Shown piece after piece: positions 8,826-17,401 of a stretch of DNA of 64,000 bases. The position numbers and the translations under genes are program-made. The notes beneath the pieces are model-generated. The model worked only from the letters and a program-made list of their open reading frames with translations. It was not told where the DNA came from and did not search any database. Within the stretch, counting starts at the first letter, position 1. Each line of letters opens with the position of its first letter. Source of the stretch: Nocardia flavorosea (lineage in GTDB: Bacteria; Actinomycetota; Actinomycetes; Mycobacteriales; Mycobacteriaceae); NCBI RefSeq assembly GCF_015477805.1, contig NZ_JADLQL010000002.1, forward strand, positions 372,001-436,000, read 5' to 3'.

Positions 8826-9944
8826 GTGAACGCACGACAAGCGGCACCCCTATTCCGCACGTCGGACATCGACGGTGACGGTTCCGCATGGATCGAGTCG
8901 TGGACTGCGCGAGTCCGGGCGGTGGTGCGCTCCCACGTCGAGAATTTCGTCCGCGCGCGGTGTGCAGAAGAGTTGCAGGCAAACGGGTTCGAATTTCCGA
9001 GCCGGGTACTTCTCGATTTCTTATCGGGTGGCAAGTCTGTGCGTCCGACATTCATGTACCTCGGCTGGTTGTGCGGTGCCGACGAATCCGAAGCCGCATT
9101 GCGAGCCGCGGCCAGCATCGAGCTGCTCCACGGGTTCGCCTTGCTGCAGGACGACGTGATGGACGAATCCGGCGCGCGCCGGGGACGTCCGACCGCGCAC
9201 GTGCGGCTGGCACGCTGGCACGAGGAACAGGGTCTGTCCGGATCGCCGGCCCGATTCGGTGAATCCGCGGCAGTGCTGCTGGGTGATCTGTGCCTGGTAT
9301 GGGCTGAACGCATGCTGCGTGAAAGCGGTGTCGAGGCGGCTGCATTGAGCCGGGTATGGCCGCGTTACGACGCGATGCGCGCCGAACTGGCAGTGGGTCA
9401 GCTCGCCGATCTGATCAACGACGCCGCGGGGATGCCGACGCTGGAACAGGTTCTCGATATCGCACGACGCAAATCCGGCAACTATACGGTGCGCAGACCA
9501 CTGGAGCTCGGCGCCGCGATGGCGGGCTGCGCGGAACCGACCATGGAAGTACTGGGTGAATACGGCGTGCTGATCGGCGAGGCATTCCAGCTGCGCGATG
9601 ATCTGCTGGGTATCTTCGGTGAGCCCTCGGTCACCGGCAAGCCGGCGAACGCGGACCTGCGGGAACGCAAAGCCACCACGGTCGTCGCATTGGCCGAACA
9701 TCTGGCCGGGCCGCCCGGCCGCACTCGGCTGCACGACCTGTGGCGGCGCAACACCTTCGATAACAATGCGGTGGAGACGGCCCGGGAGTTGATCGTGGAC
9801 AGCGGTGCACCTCAGCGCGCCGAGCAGATGATCGCCGAGCGTGTCGAGGGCGCCCGAATACTGCTTTCGCACAGTGTTCTCGACCCGACGGTGACCACTG
9901 CGTTGCAGCAGATGGCGATGCTGTGCACCCGACGTAGCACCTGA
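8826..9944 (+). CDS. crtE: Geranylgeranyl diphosphate synthase
   Basis: This polyprenyl synthetase of about 372 residues has GGKSVRP (residues 68-74), the first Asp-rich motif DDVMD (109-113) and the second LRDDLLGIFGE (about 256-266, Glu in place of the last Asp). It extends farnesyl or dimethylallyl diphosphate with isopentenyl diphosphate to C20, the carotenoid precursor. The GTG at 8826 is preferred over ATG 8790, which would overlap operator site C. It opens the operon crtE-I-B-idi-Yc-Yd-T-U. Confidence 0.9.
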   Translation: MNARQAAPLFRTSDIDGDGSAWIESWTARVRAVVRSHVENFVRARCAEELQANGFEFPSRVLLDFLSGGKSVRPTFMYLGWLCGADESEAALRAAASIELLHGFALLQDDVMDESGARRGRPTAHVRLARWHEEQGLSGSPARFGESAAVLLGDLCLVWAERMLRESGVEAAALSRVWPRYDAMRAELAVGQLADLINDAAGMPTLEQVLDIARRKSGNYTVRRPLELGAAMAGCAEPTMEVLGEYGVLIGEAFQLRDDLLGIFGEPSVTGKPANADLRERKATTVVALAEHLAGPPGRTRLHDLWRRNTFDNNAVETARELIVDSGAPQRAEQMIAERVEGARILLSHSVLDPTVTTALQQMAMLCTRRST

Positions 9945-9999
9945 ATCCGCATCATCACGCGAAACAGTCAGACGGCCGAGCACAGGGAGAGAAGGATCC

Positions 10000-11529
10000 A
10001 TGCGGACCGTAACCGGGAGTACCGACCATGTCGTCGTGGTAGGCGCCGGTCTTGCCGGGCTCGCCACCGCGCTGCACTTGGCCGGCCGAGGTCGCGCTGT
10101 CACGGTGGTCGAACGCGAGCATGTTCCGGGTGGACGGGCAGGGCGGCTCGATGTCGGTGGGTATCGCCTCGATACCGGCCCGTCGGTGCTCACCATGCCC
10201 GGGATCGTTGCGGATACGCTCGCGGCGGTAGGGGAGGACCTCGGAGCCCGGCTCGATCTGCAACCCGTGGTTCCGGCCTACCGGGCATGTTTCGCCGACG
10301 GCAGCGCACTGGACGTACACAGCGACCGCGACGCCATGGAGCACTCGATCGCCGAATTCGCCGGACCGGGTGAGGTCGCCGGCTATCGAAAACTGCGGGA
10401 TTGGCTGAGCGCGCTGTATCACGTCGAGTTCGACCGGTTCGTCGCCGCCAATTTCGACTCACCGTTGTCGCTGGTCACCCCAGCGCTGGCCCGGCTGATC
10501 GCGTTGGGCGGTTTCCGCCGGCTGGACCGGGTCATCGGCGGGTTTCTGACCGATGCGCGATTGCGCCGGGTATTCACTTTTCAATCCCTGTACGCGGGCG
10601 TCTCACCGCAACGGGCCCTGGCCCTGTACGCGGTGATCGCCTATATGGACACCATCGGCGGCGTGTACTTCCCGCGCGGCGGGATGCGCGCCCTGCCCAC
10701 TGCGCTGGCAGCAGCCGCCACCGACGCCGGCGTGCAGTTCCACTACAGCGAAGCGGTGACCGCCCTGGAACGACGCGGCACCCGCATCAGCGCCGTACAC
10801 ACCGACAAACAGCAGCGCATCACCTGCGACGCGGTGGTACTGGCCACCGAACTGCACACCGCCTACCAGCTGCTACACCGATCACCGCGGCGGCCCGTGC
10901 GGGTGCGGCCCGCGCCGTCGGCGGTCGTCGCACATATCGGTGTACCGGCAGGTGCGCCGACCGCGCATCACACACTGCTTTTCGGTGACGCTTGGGAGCA
11001 GACGTTCGATGAGCTGATCGGCCAGGGTGTGCCGATGAGTGACCCCTCGCTGCTGGTCACCCGCCCCACCGCGACCGATTCGACCCTCGCCCCGCCAGGT
11101 CACGACCTGTTCTCGGTGTTGGCGCCGGTGCCGAACCTCGACCGCGGTGCACACCTGGAGTGGGGGCTCCGCGCCCATGATTACGGTGCGGACCTGGCCG
11201 AGGTTGTCGAACGGCGACTGCTGCCGGGATTCTCCGCGGACGCCGAGATCGTGCATCTGGACAGCCCCGAGGACTGGGCTCGCCGAGGCATGCTGGCGGG
11301 AACGCCGTTCTCGCTGGCGCACACCTTCAGCCAGACCGGGCCGTTCCGGCCGGCGAACCTCCCGCGCGGCGTACCGAATGCGGTGCTCGCCGGCTGCGGC
11401 ACGGTACCCGGCGTCGGAGTGCCGACGGCGCTGTTATCGGGACGGCTCGCGGCCGACCGCATCACCGGTGCCGCGGCGGGCCGCGACCACGGGGCGCCGA
11501 TCGCCGATATCAGTGGGGTGCGGCCGTGA
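10000..11529 (+). CDS. crtI: Phytoene desaturase
   Basis: The 509-residue flavoprotein has the N-terminal FAD motif VVGAGLAGLATALHLAGRG (about residues 9-27), followed by PGGRAGR. It ends with the family C-terminal motif GCGTVPGVGVPTALLSGR. It converts colourless phytoene into lycopene in several steps. A GGGAGAGAAGG stretch precedes ATG 10000. The GTG start of crtB overlaps its stop codon, which points to translational coupling. Confidence 0.94.
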   Translation: MRTVTGSTDHVVVVGAGLAGLATALHLAGRGRAVTVVEREHVPGGRAGRLDVGGYRLDTGPSVLTMPGIVADTLAAVGEDLGARLDLQPVVPAYRACFADGSALDVHSDRDAMEHSIAEFAGPGEVAGYRKLRDWLSALYHVEFDRFVAANFDSPLSLVTPALARLIALGGFRRLDRVIGGFLTDARLRRVFTFQSLYAGVSPQRALALYAVIAYMDTIGGVYFPRGGMRALPTALAAAATDAGVQFHYSEAVTALERRGTRISAVHTDKQQRITCDAVVLATELHTAYQLLHRSPRRPVRVRPAPSAVVAHIGVPAGAPTAHHTLLFGDAWEQTFDELIGQGVPMSDPSLLVTRPTATDSTLAPPGHDLFSVLAPVPNLDRGAHLEWGLRAHDYGADLAEVVERRLLPGFSADAEIVHLDSPEDWARRGMLAGTPFSLAHTFSQTGPFRPANLPRGVPNAVLAGCGTVPGVGVPTALLSGRLAADRITGAAAGRDHGAPIADISGVRP

Positions 11530-12485
11530 TTCGTTCCGAACTCGACGCCGCCGGCATCGGTGAACCGCGACTACGCGACGCCTACCGGCAATGCCGCGAC
11601 CTCAACTCCACCCATGGGCGCACATTCTTCCTCGCCACCCAACTGCTCGCGCCGGCGCAACGCCCGCCGATCCACGCCCTCTACGGATTCGCCCGGTGGG
11701 CCGACGATATCGTCGACCTCCCCGACGGGCACACCACCACACCCGCGGCCCGCTTGGAGGCTCTGGCGCAGCGTCTGTTCGACGGTATCGACAACAGTGT
11801 GAGCGCGGATCCGATCGTGGCCGCGGTCGGTGACACCGTCGCACGCTTCGATATCGACCGCGCCTTGTTCGAGGACTTCCTGGCCTCGATGCGGATGGAC
11901 CTGACGGTGACCGACTACCCGGACCGGGCCGCGCTGGATCGCTACATGCGCGGTTCCGCCGAAGTGATCGGCCTGCAAGTGCTACCGGTGCTCGGCACCA
12001 TCGGCCCCGCCGAGAACGCGGCACCCTACGCAGCCGCGCTCGGCAAGGCATTTCAGCTCACCAATTTTCTGCGGGACATCGCCGAGGATCTCGACCGCGG
12101 CCGGGTATATCTTCCGGCCGACGAATTGGCCGCTTTCGGCGTAGACCGTGACCGGCTGCAATGGTGCCGCGACCAACGGCGCACCGACATCCGGGTGCGC
12201 TCGGCGCTGGCGGCCCAACACGCGATCACCCGCGACTGGTACCGAACCGCCCGCACCGGAATCGACCTACTGCATCCGGTGTCACGGCCCTGCGTCACGA
12301 CAGCGGCCAGGTTGTACGGAGAGATACTGGACCGCATCGAGGCAACCGATTTCGCGGTGTTCTCCCAGCGAGCAACCGTCAGCCGCGCCCGCCGCGCCGC
12401 CGTCGCAGGGCCCGCGCTGGCCCGCGCCTTGTGGGCCCGTCGTGGCGGCCGGGCCGACACTCTCACCACGACGATGCCGTCATGA
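11526..12485 (+). CDS. crtB: Phytoene synthase
   Basis: The 319-residue protein has both Asp-rich motifs of head-to-head prenyl synthases: DDIVD (residues 60-64) and DIAEDLDRGRVYLP (from 184). It joins two GGPP molecules to phytoene. It starts with GTG overlapping the crtI stop and ends in an ATGA overlap with idi. Confidence 0.94.
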   Translation: MIRSELDAAGIGEPRLRDAYRQCRDLNSTHGRTFFLATQLLAPAQRPPIHALYGFARWADDIVDLPDGHTTTPAARLEALAQRLFDGIDNSVSADPIVAAVGDTVARFDIDRALFEDFLASMRMDLTVTDYPDRAALDRYMRGSAEVIGLQVLPVLGTIGPAENAAPYAAALGKAFQLTNFLRDIAEDLDRGRVYLPADELAAFGVDRDRLQWCRDQRRTDIRVRSALAAQHAITRDWYRTARTGIDLLHPVSRPCVTTAARLYGEILDRIEATDFAVFSQRATVSRARRAAVAGPALARALWARRGGRADTLTTTMPS

Positions 12486-13036
12486 ACGGGCGACGCGAGG
12501 AGCACGTGGTGCTGCTCGACGACGGCGGCAAACCCGCCGGATCGATGCCGAAAACACTCTTACACCATGCGAATACGCCACTACATCTCGGGTTCTCCTG
12601 CTACCTGTTCGATAGGACCGGTCGCCTGCTGGTCACGCGCCGGGCAATGAGCAAACGGACGTGGCCGGGAGTGTGGACGAACTCATGCTGCGGGCATCCG
12701 GCACCCGACGAATCAGCAGGCGGCGCCGTACGGCGCCGGGTGCGCGAAGAACTGGCGCTGGGCATCGACACACCGACATGCCTATTGCCGCGGTTCCGGT
12801 ATGCGGCCACCGCACCTGACGGGACCATGGAGAACGAACTCTGCCCGGTATTCTGCGCCCGCGCCGATGGACCGGCGCAGGCCGACGCCACCGAGGTCAT
12901 GGACTGGTGCTGGGTGCCGTGGTCCGACTTCGTCGCCGCCGCCGCATTGCGCTGGCCGATCAGCCCGTGGGCAGCCGACCAGGTACCGCAGCTGGCCGCG
13001 GCGCCCGGGTTCAGCCGGTGGACGGAAGGAGGCTGA
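12482..13036 (+). CDS. idi: Isopentenyl-diphosphate delta-isomerase, type I
   Basis: The 184-residue Nudix-fold protein carries the catalytic Cys in WTNSCCGHP and the Glu-rich helix RRRVREELAL. The second catalytic block lies in MENELCPVF. It interconverts isopentenyl and dimethylallyl diphosphate. ATG 12482 overlaps the crtB stop. Placement inside the crt operon suggests it raises precursor supply when carotenoids are made. Confidence 0.94.
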   Translation: MNGRREEHVVLLDDGGKPAGSMPKTLLHHANTPLHLGFSCYLFDRTGRLLVTRRAMSKRTWPGVWTNSCCGHPAPDESAGGAVRRRVREELALGIDTPTCLLPRFRYAATAPDGTMENELCPVFCARADGPAQADATEVMDWCWVPWSDFVAAAALRWPISPWAADQVPQLAAAPGFSRWTEGG

Positions 13037-13038
13037 GT

Positions 13039-13392
13039 GTGGACCGCTGGCAGTACTTGATCGTGATGGGGTTGTGTCTCGCGGTGACCGCACCGCTGGA
13101 ATTCTTCGGAGACGGGGTCTACCGACGCCCGGCGCGTGTTGCCCGCAGTGTGCTTCCGGTCGCAGGCATACTGCTGGTGTGGGATGCGATCGCGATCGCC
13201 GCCGATGTGTGGAGCTACAGTCCGCGTTATCTCACCGGGTGGCTTCTGCCGGGGAATATACCGGTCGAGGAGCTGGTGTTCTTTCTGGTTATCCCGCTGT
13301 GCGCGTTGCTCACCTACGGCGCGGTCGAGGCGATCCTGGACCGTGTGCGGCGCCGCCGCGTGAGCTCGAACGCCCAGCAGGAGTCGACATGA
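13039..13392 (+). CDS. crtYc: Lycopene cyclase, small subunit (CrtYc type)
   Basis: The 117-residue membrane protein has three hydrophobic segments and the motif GNIPVEELVFFL, the conserved Pro-x-Glu element of heterodimeric bacterial lycopene cyclases. GTG 13039 follows a strong GGAAGGAGG site. Its stop overlaps the start of crtYd. With CrtYd it should form the beta-cyclase that converts lycopene to beta-carotene. Confidence 0.9.
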   Translation: MDRWQYLIVMGLCLAVTAPLEFFGDGVYRRPARVARSVLPVAGILLVWDAIAIAADVWSYSPRYLTGWLLPGNIPVEELVFFLVIPLCALLTYGAVEAILDRVRRRRVSSNAQQEST

Positions 13393-13730
13393 TAACCGGT
13401 ATCGGATACACCCTCCCCGCGGTCGTCGCCGCGGCGGCGGTATGCGGGTGGGAACTGGCAGTTCTGCACACCGGCCTGTTCCGGCGGCTCGAATACTGGC
13501 TGACCATGACGATCGTGCTGGGCTTCCAGATTCCGGTTGACGGCTGGCTCACCAAACTCGACGCGCCGCTGGTGCTCTACAACGACGCACATTTCACCGG
13601 GATCCGGTTTCCGTGGGATATCCCGGTCGAAGACTTCCTGTTCGGTTTCGCGATGGTGACCGCGGTGCTGTTGTGCTGGGAGCGCCGCCGCCGAATAGAA
13701 CACCGCACCGGCCGGAAGGTAGCGCCGTGA
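13389..13730 (+). CDS. crtYd: Lycopene cyclase, small subunit (CrtYd type)
   Basis: The 113-residue membrane protein is the partner of CrtYc and carries DIPVEDFLFGF, the same Pro-x-Glu motif. Hydrophobic segments at about residues 5-25, 35-50 and 80-100 fit a polytopic membrane subunit. The ATG overlaps the crtYc stop (ACATGA), and its own stop overlaps the next GTG. Split subunits are typical of actinobacteria. Confidence 0.9.
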   Translation: MITGIGYTLPAVVAAAAVCGWELAVLHTGLFRRLEYWLTMTIVLGFQIPVDGWLTKLDAPLVLYNDAHFTGIRFPWDIPVEDFLFGFAMVTAVLLCWERRRRIEHRTGRKVAP

Positions 13731-14488
13731 GCGGCGGACGACTCGGCCCGAACGGGCTCCCACGCGATGAGGTGCCGACTACCTTTGATCACGGTGCCGC
13801 CGAATACGACCGGCTCGTCGGATTCAACCCCGGCTATCACAAGCACTTACGTCTGTCGGCACAGCGTATGCAGCTACCCGCCGGCGGCGCGGGGCTGCGG
13901 CTGCTCGACGCGGGCTGCGGTACCGGCGCCTCTACCGCGGCACTGCTGTCGGTCGCCCCGGACGCCGAGATCGTCGCGGTCGATGCATCGGAACAGATGC
14001 TTGCCCGCGCCCGCGCGAAGTCCTGGCCCTCGACAGTGCGGTTCCACCACACCCGCATCGAAGACCTGGACACGACGGGCTCCGGCGGCCGTTTCGACGG
14101 GATCTTCGCCGCGTATCTGCTGCGCAACCTCGCCGACCCCGACGCTCAGCTGCGCGCGTTCGCGGCGCTGCTGCGTCCTGGTGCCCCGCTCGCATTGCAC
14201 GAGTATTCGGTGCGCGGATCACTGCCGGCCCGCCTGGTCTGGAATATCGTGTGCGGCGCAGTGATCATTCCATTGGGCGCGCTGCTCACCGGCGACGCCA
14301 CCCTGTATCGGCACCTGCGTCGCAGCGTGACCGCGTTCGACAGCGTGCCCCAGCTCCGGGCACGGCTGCATGTAAACGGCTTCACCGGGATCCGGGCGGC
14401 CACCGTGCCCGGTTGGCAGCACGGCATCGTGCACACCCTCACCGCGACCGTGCCGCGGCCCGGCTCCGAATCAGGAAGGACACCGTAA
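13727..14488 (+). CDS. crtT: SAM-dependent methyltransferase in the carotenoid operon (CrtT-like)
   Basis: The 253-residue class I methyltransferase has motif I LLDAGCGTGAST (about residues 56-67), an acidic loop EIVAVDASEQML and the UbiE-like post-motifs IFAAYLLRNLADP and LRPGAPLALHEY. A gene at the same place (crtY-crtT-crtU) is known in streptomycete isorenieratene clusters, so the symbol rests on context; the substrate is not established. It starts with GTG overlapping crtYd and ends in TAATG with crtU. Confidence 0.75.
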   Translation: MSGGRLGPNGLPRDEVPTTFDHGAAEYDRLVGFNPGYHKHLRLSAQRMQLPAGGAGLRLLDAGCGTGASTAALLSVAPDAEIVAVDASEQMLARARAKSWPSTVRFHHTRIEDLDTTGSGGRFDGIFAAYLLRNLADPDAQLRAFAALLRPGAPLALHEYSVRGSLPARLVWNIVCGAVIIPLGALLTGDATLYRHLRRSVTAFDSVPQLRARLHVNGFTGIRAATVPGWQHGIVHTLTATVPRPGSESGRTP

Positions 14489-16065
14489 TGCGTGCCGACT
14501 TCGGCCGCGACCGCCGCGTCGTACACCATCGCGCCCCACAGGCCCGCAAGAGCAGACGCCTCGACCACCGCCCACGCGTCGTGATCGTCGGCGCCGGTAT
14601 CGCCGGGCTCACCGCGGCCACAGGACTCGCCGAACGAGGCATCGCGGTGGAAATCATCGAACGCCGAGCGCACCTCGGCGGCCGGGTCGGCGGCTGGACC
14701 GACAACCTGCCCGACGGCACACCCATCACGGTCAACCGTGGATTTCACGCCTTCTTCCGCCAGTACTACAACCTGCGCGCACTGCTACGCCGCACCGATC
14801 CACGACTGCACCGACTGCGGGCGATCGACGACTACCCCCTCGTCGACGGGCACGGACGGCACGACACCTTCCGACGCCTGCCCCACACTCCACCATGGAA
14901 CGCCCTCGCATTCGCCGCCCGCAGCCCCACCTTCCCGCTACACGACCTGCGCCGCATCGACGCGCGCGCCGCGGCGCCGCTGGCGGCGGTGTCCGTGCCG
15001 GGCATCTACGACCAGCTCGACCACCTCGATGCCGAAACCTTTCTGCAGCAAATCAACTTCCCCGCGACCGCGCGCCATCTCGCCTTCGATGTGTTCTCCC
15101 GCAGCTTCTTCGCCCCACCCACCCAGCTCTCGGCTGCCGAGCTGGCGACCATGTTCCACATCTACTTCCTCGGCTCCAGCGAAGGCCTGCTGTTCGACGT
15201 CCCCACCTCGAACTACGACACCGCCCTGTGGTCGCCGCTGCACGACTACCTCAGCTCACACGACGTCCGGATTCGCACCCGCGCCACGGTCACCACCGTA
15301 GAAACCGGTGGCGACCGCGCCTTCCGGGTGCGCGAGCAAGACGGCCGCGCCAGCGCCGCGGACGCCGTCGTACTCGCCACCGACGTCACCGGACTCCGGG
15401 CCATCGTCGAACAATCACCCCAACTCGGCGACCGCGCATGGCGGGAATCGATCGGGCAGTTACGCAGCGCGCCACCGTTTCTGGTGTACCGGATCTGGCT
15501 GAACAAGCCGGTCGCACCGTATCGCCCGGCCTTCCTGGCCACCGGCGGCCTCGCCCCGCTCGACAACGTCAGCGTGGTCAACCACTACGAACACCAAGCC
15601 CGCACATGGGCCGACCGCCACGGCGGCGCCGTACTGGAACTCCACGCCTACGCCCTACCCCAGCTGCGCACACCGGACCAAGAACACGATATCCGCGCTC
15701 GGCTACGCGCCCGGTTGCACGACCTGTACCCGGAAACCGCCGACGCCCAGATCCTCGGCGAACACCTGCAATGGAACCAGGACTGTCCACTGTTCGGCGT
15801 GGGCGACCACGCGCACCGTCCCACTGTCTGCACACCACACGACGGGCTCGTGCTGGCCGGCGACGGCATCCGCATCGACCTTCCCGTAGCGTTGATGGAA
15901 CGCGCAGCCACCACGGGATGGGCGGCGGCGAATGCTTTGCTCACCGAATGGGGGCTACCCGGCCACGACCTGTATACCGTGCCGACCAGCGGTCGCAACG
16001 CCCTGCTGCGCCGACTCGCTACCCGCTACGCAGCGGCAACCAACCCTGCCGAGGACCTGCGATGA
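14488..16065 (+). CDS. crtU: Beta-carotene desaturase/methylase (isorenieratene synthase)
   Basis: The 525-residue flavoprotein has its FAD motif VVIVGAGIAGLTAATGLAER near residues 31-50, then GGRVGGW. A CrtU-like body follows with VNRGFHAFFRQYYNLR, FSRSFFAPPTQLSAAE and the late motif GLVLAGDGIRIDLPVALMER. The family aromatises beta-ionone rings by desaturation and methyl migration, giving isorenieratene. It therefore predicts an aromatic carotenoid end product. The ATG overlaps the crtT stop, and the Rieske gene starts in an ATGA overlap. Confidence 0.88.
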   Translation: MRADFGRDRRVVHHRAPQARKSRRLDHRPRVVIVGAGIAGLTAATGLAERGIAVEIIERRAHLGGRVGGWTDNLPDGTPITVNRGFHAFFRQYYNLRALLRRTDPRLHRLRAIDDYPLVDGHGRHDTFRRLPHTPPWNALAFAARSPTFPLHDLRRIDARAAAPLAAVSVPGIYDQLDHLDAETFLQQINFPATARHLAFDVFSRSFFAPPTQLSAAELATMFHIYFLGSSEGLLFDVPTSNYDTALWSPLHDYLSSHDVRIRTRATVTTVETGGDRAFRVREQDGRASAADAVVLATDVTGLRAIVEQSPQLGDRAWRESIGQLRSAPPFLVYRIWLNKPVAPYRPAFLATGGLAPLDNVSVVNHYEHQARTWADRHGGAVLELHAYALPQLRTPDQEHDIRARLRARLHDLYPETADAQILGEHLQWNQDCPLFGVGDHAHRPTVCTPHDGLVLAGDGIRIDLPVALMERAATTGWAAANALLTEWGLPGHDLYTVPTSGRNALLRRLATRYAAATNPAEDLR

Positions 16066-17141
16066 ACAACCTCCTGTTTCGGCGATGGCCCGATCGATGG
16101 CCACTGCAACCCCTCGACCCCGGGGAGTGGATCGACCAGCAACCCACCTATCACGCCGCGAAACCCGTCCTCATCGCCGCCATACTCCGACGCGCACAGC
16201 AACGCCCGTCCGGGAACTGGTACGTCTTCGCCGCCAGCCGAGACATTCGTACCGACCGCCCGTTCGGATTCACCGTCGCCGGGGTCGAACTCGTGGCATG
16301 GCGCGACCGACGCCAACGACTCGCCGTAGGTCCGGGAGCGTGCCCGCACATGGGCGCACCGATGGCGCAGGCACACATCGACTGCGGTGCCCTCGTATGC
16401 CGATGGCACGGGCTGCGGCTGGACAGCAGCGGGGTGCCCGGCTGGACACCACTACCGTGCCACGATGATGGCGTCCTGGTGTGGGTCCGCCTCGACCATA
16501 TCGGCGGTGTCAGCCCGCTCGGGACACCTGTTCTCGGCGCCCGCCCGCCCGCGCATCGCGCCATCGCCGCAGTCGCGACCCTCAGCGGAGTGTGCGAACC
16601 GGCCGATGTCGTCGCCAACCGACTCGACCCCTGGCACGGCGCCTGGTTCCATCCGTACTCGTTCACTCACCTCGAAGTACTCGAATCTCCGCCGCTTCAC
16701 CGTGACTCAACCGGTTTCGACGACCGGTTTCTGGTGGCGGTCACTTTCCGGGTCGGCCGCCGGCTCGGCGTTCCCGTCACCGCCGAGTTCACCAGTCCGG
16801 AACCCCGGACCGTCACGATGCGTATCATCGACGGCGAAGGAGTGGGCAGCGTTGTCGAAACCCACGCCACACCACTCGGTCCCGGTCCCGACGGACTGCC
16901 ACGCACTGCTGTGATCGAAGCAGTCATCGCCGACTCCACCCGCCCCGGCTTCGCCCGCGCCCGCCGCCTCACCCGCCTTCTACGTCCGATAATGGCGCAC
17001 ACCGCGGCCCGGCTCTGGGACGACGACCTCGCCTACGCCGAACGCCGCTACCACCAGCGCACACAAGAACCGCGACCGCTCGACCGCACCAAACGGCCAA
17101 CCGCAGCGCTCAGCAAGGACCGGTCGCACAAGGCCGAATAG
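16062..17141 (+). CDS. Rieske [2Fe-2S] protein with DUF5914 C-terminal domain
   Basis: The 359-residue protein has an N-terminal Rieske domain with CPH at residues 94-96 and CRWH at 113-116, the Cys/His pairs that bind the cluster. The C-terminal half (from about residue 170) resembles the DUF5914/SRPBCC-like region found with such proteins. It is translationally coupled to crtU. I infer an oxygenation or electron-transfer step on the aromatic carotenoid or an intermediate, but no substrate is visible. Confidence 0.82.
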   Translation: MNNLLFRRWPDRWPLQPLDPGEWIDQQPTYHAAKPVLIAAILRRAQQRPSGNWYVFAASRDIRTDRPFGFTVAGVELVAWRDRRQRLAVGPGACPHMGAPMAQAHIDCGALVCRWHGLRLDSSGVPGWTPLPCHDDGVLVWVRLDHIGGVSPLGTPVLGARPPAHRAIAAVATLSGVCEPADVVANRLDPWHGAWFHPYSFTHLEVLESPPLHRDSTGFDDRFLVAVTFRVGRRLGVPVTAEFTSPEPRTVTMRIIDGEGVGSVVETHATPLGPGPDGLPRTAVIEAVIADSTRPGFARARRLTRLLRPIMAHTAARLWDDDLAYAERRYHQRTQEPRPLDRTKRPTAALSKDRSHKAE

Positions 17142-17171
17142 TAATGCCCTCTGCGGTAAGGAGAGCCGACT

Positions 17172-17335
17172 ATGAGCACCGTGATCGAAACCGTGGACGT
17201 GGATGTTCCTGTCGACGACAGCATCCCGAGGAGCGGATTGCCTGAAAGTCCGATGAGGGGCCGCAGCACGCCGGAGTAATCACCTTCCACCGGCTCGACA
17301 ATTCGTGCGTGGTTCAGCTCGCTCACGGGTTCACG
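17172..17335 (+). pseudogene. Remnant of an SRPBCC (polyketide cyclase-like) gene
   Basis: The start MSTVIETVDVDVPV is the usual beginning of actinobacterial SRPBCC proteins of about 150 residues. After about 14 residues the sequence jumps and soon hits a stop. In another frame a piece of the C-terminal half follows (GVITFHRLDN, VVQLAHGF). An internal deletion with frameshift explains this. It lies between the Rieske gene and the end of the convergent glycosyltransferase. Confidence 0.6.
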
Positions 17336-17401
17336 ATCCATTCACCAAATTGTGCGGCAGCCCCGCGTCGATATTGTCTATGGCCACGATGGGAATCCTT
17401 G

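Noticed and set aside
14895..17141. A 748-codon plus-strand frame over crtU and the Rieske gene
   Set aside because: Its first half is the wrong frame of crtU; only the last 359 codons are the real Rieske gene, which starts at 16062.
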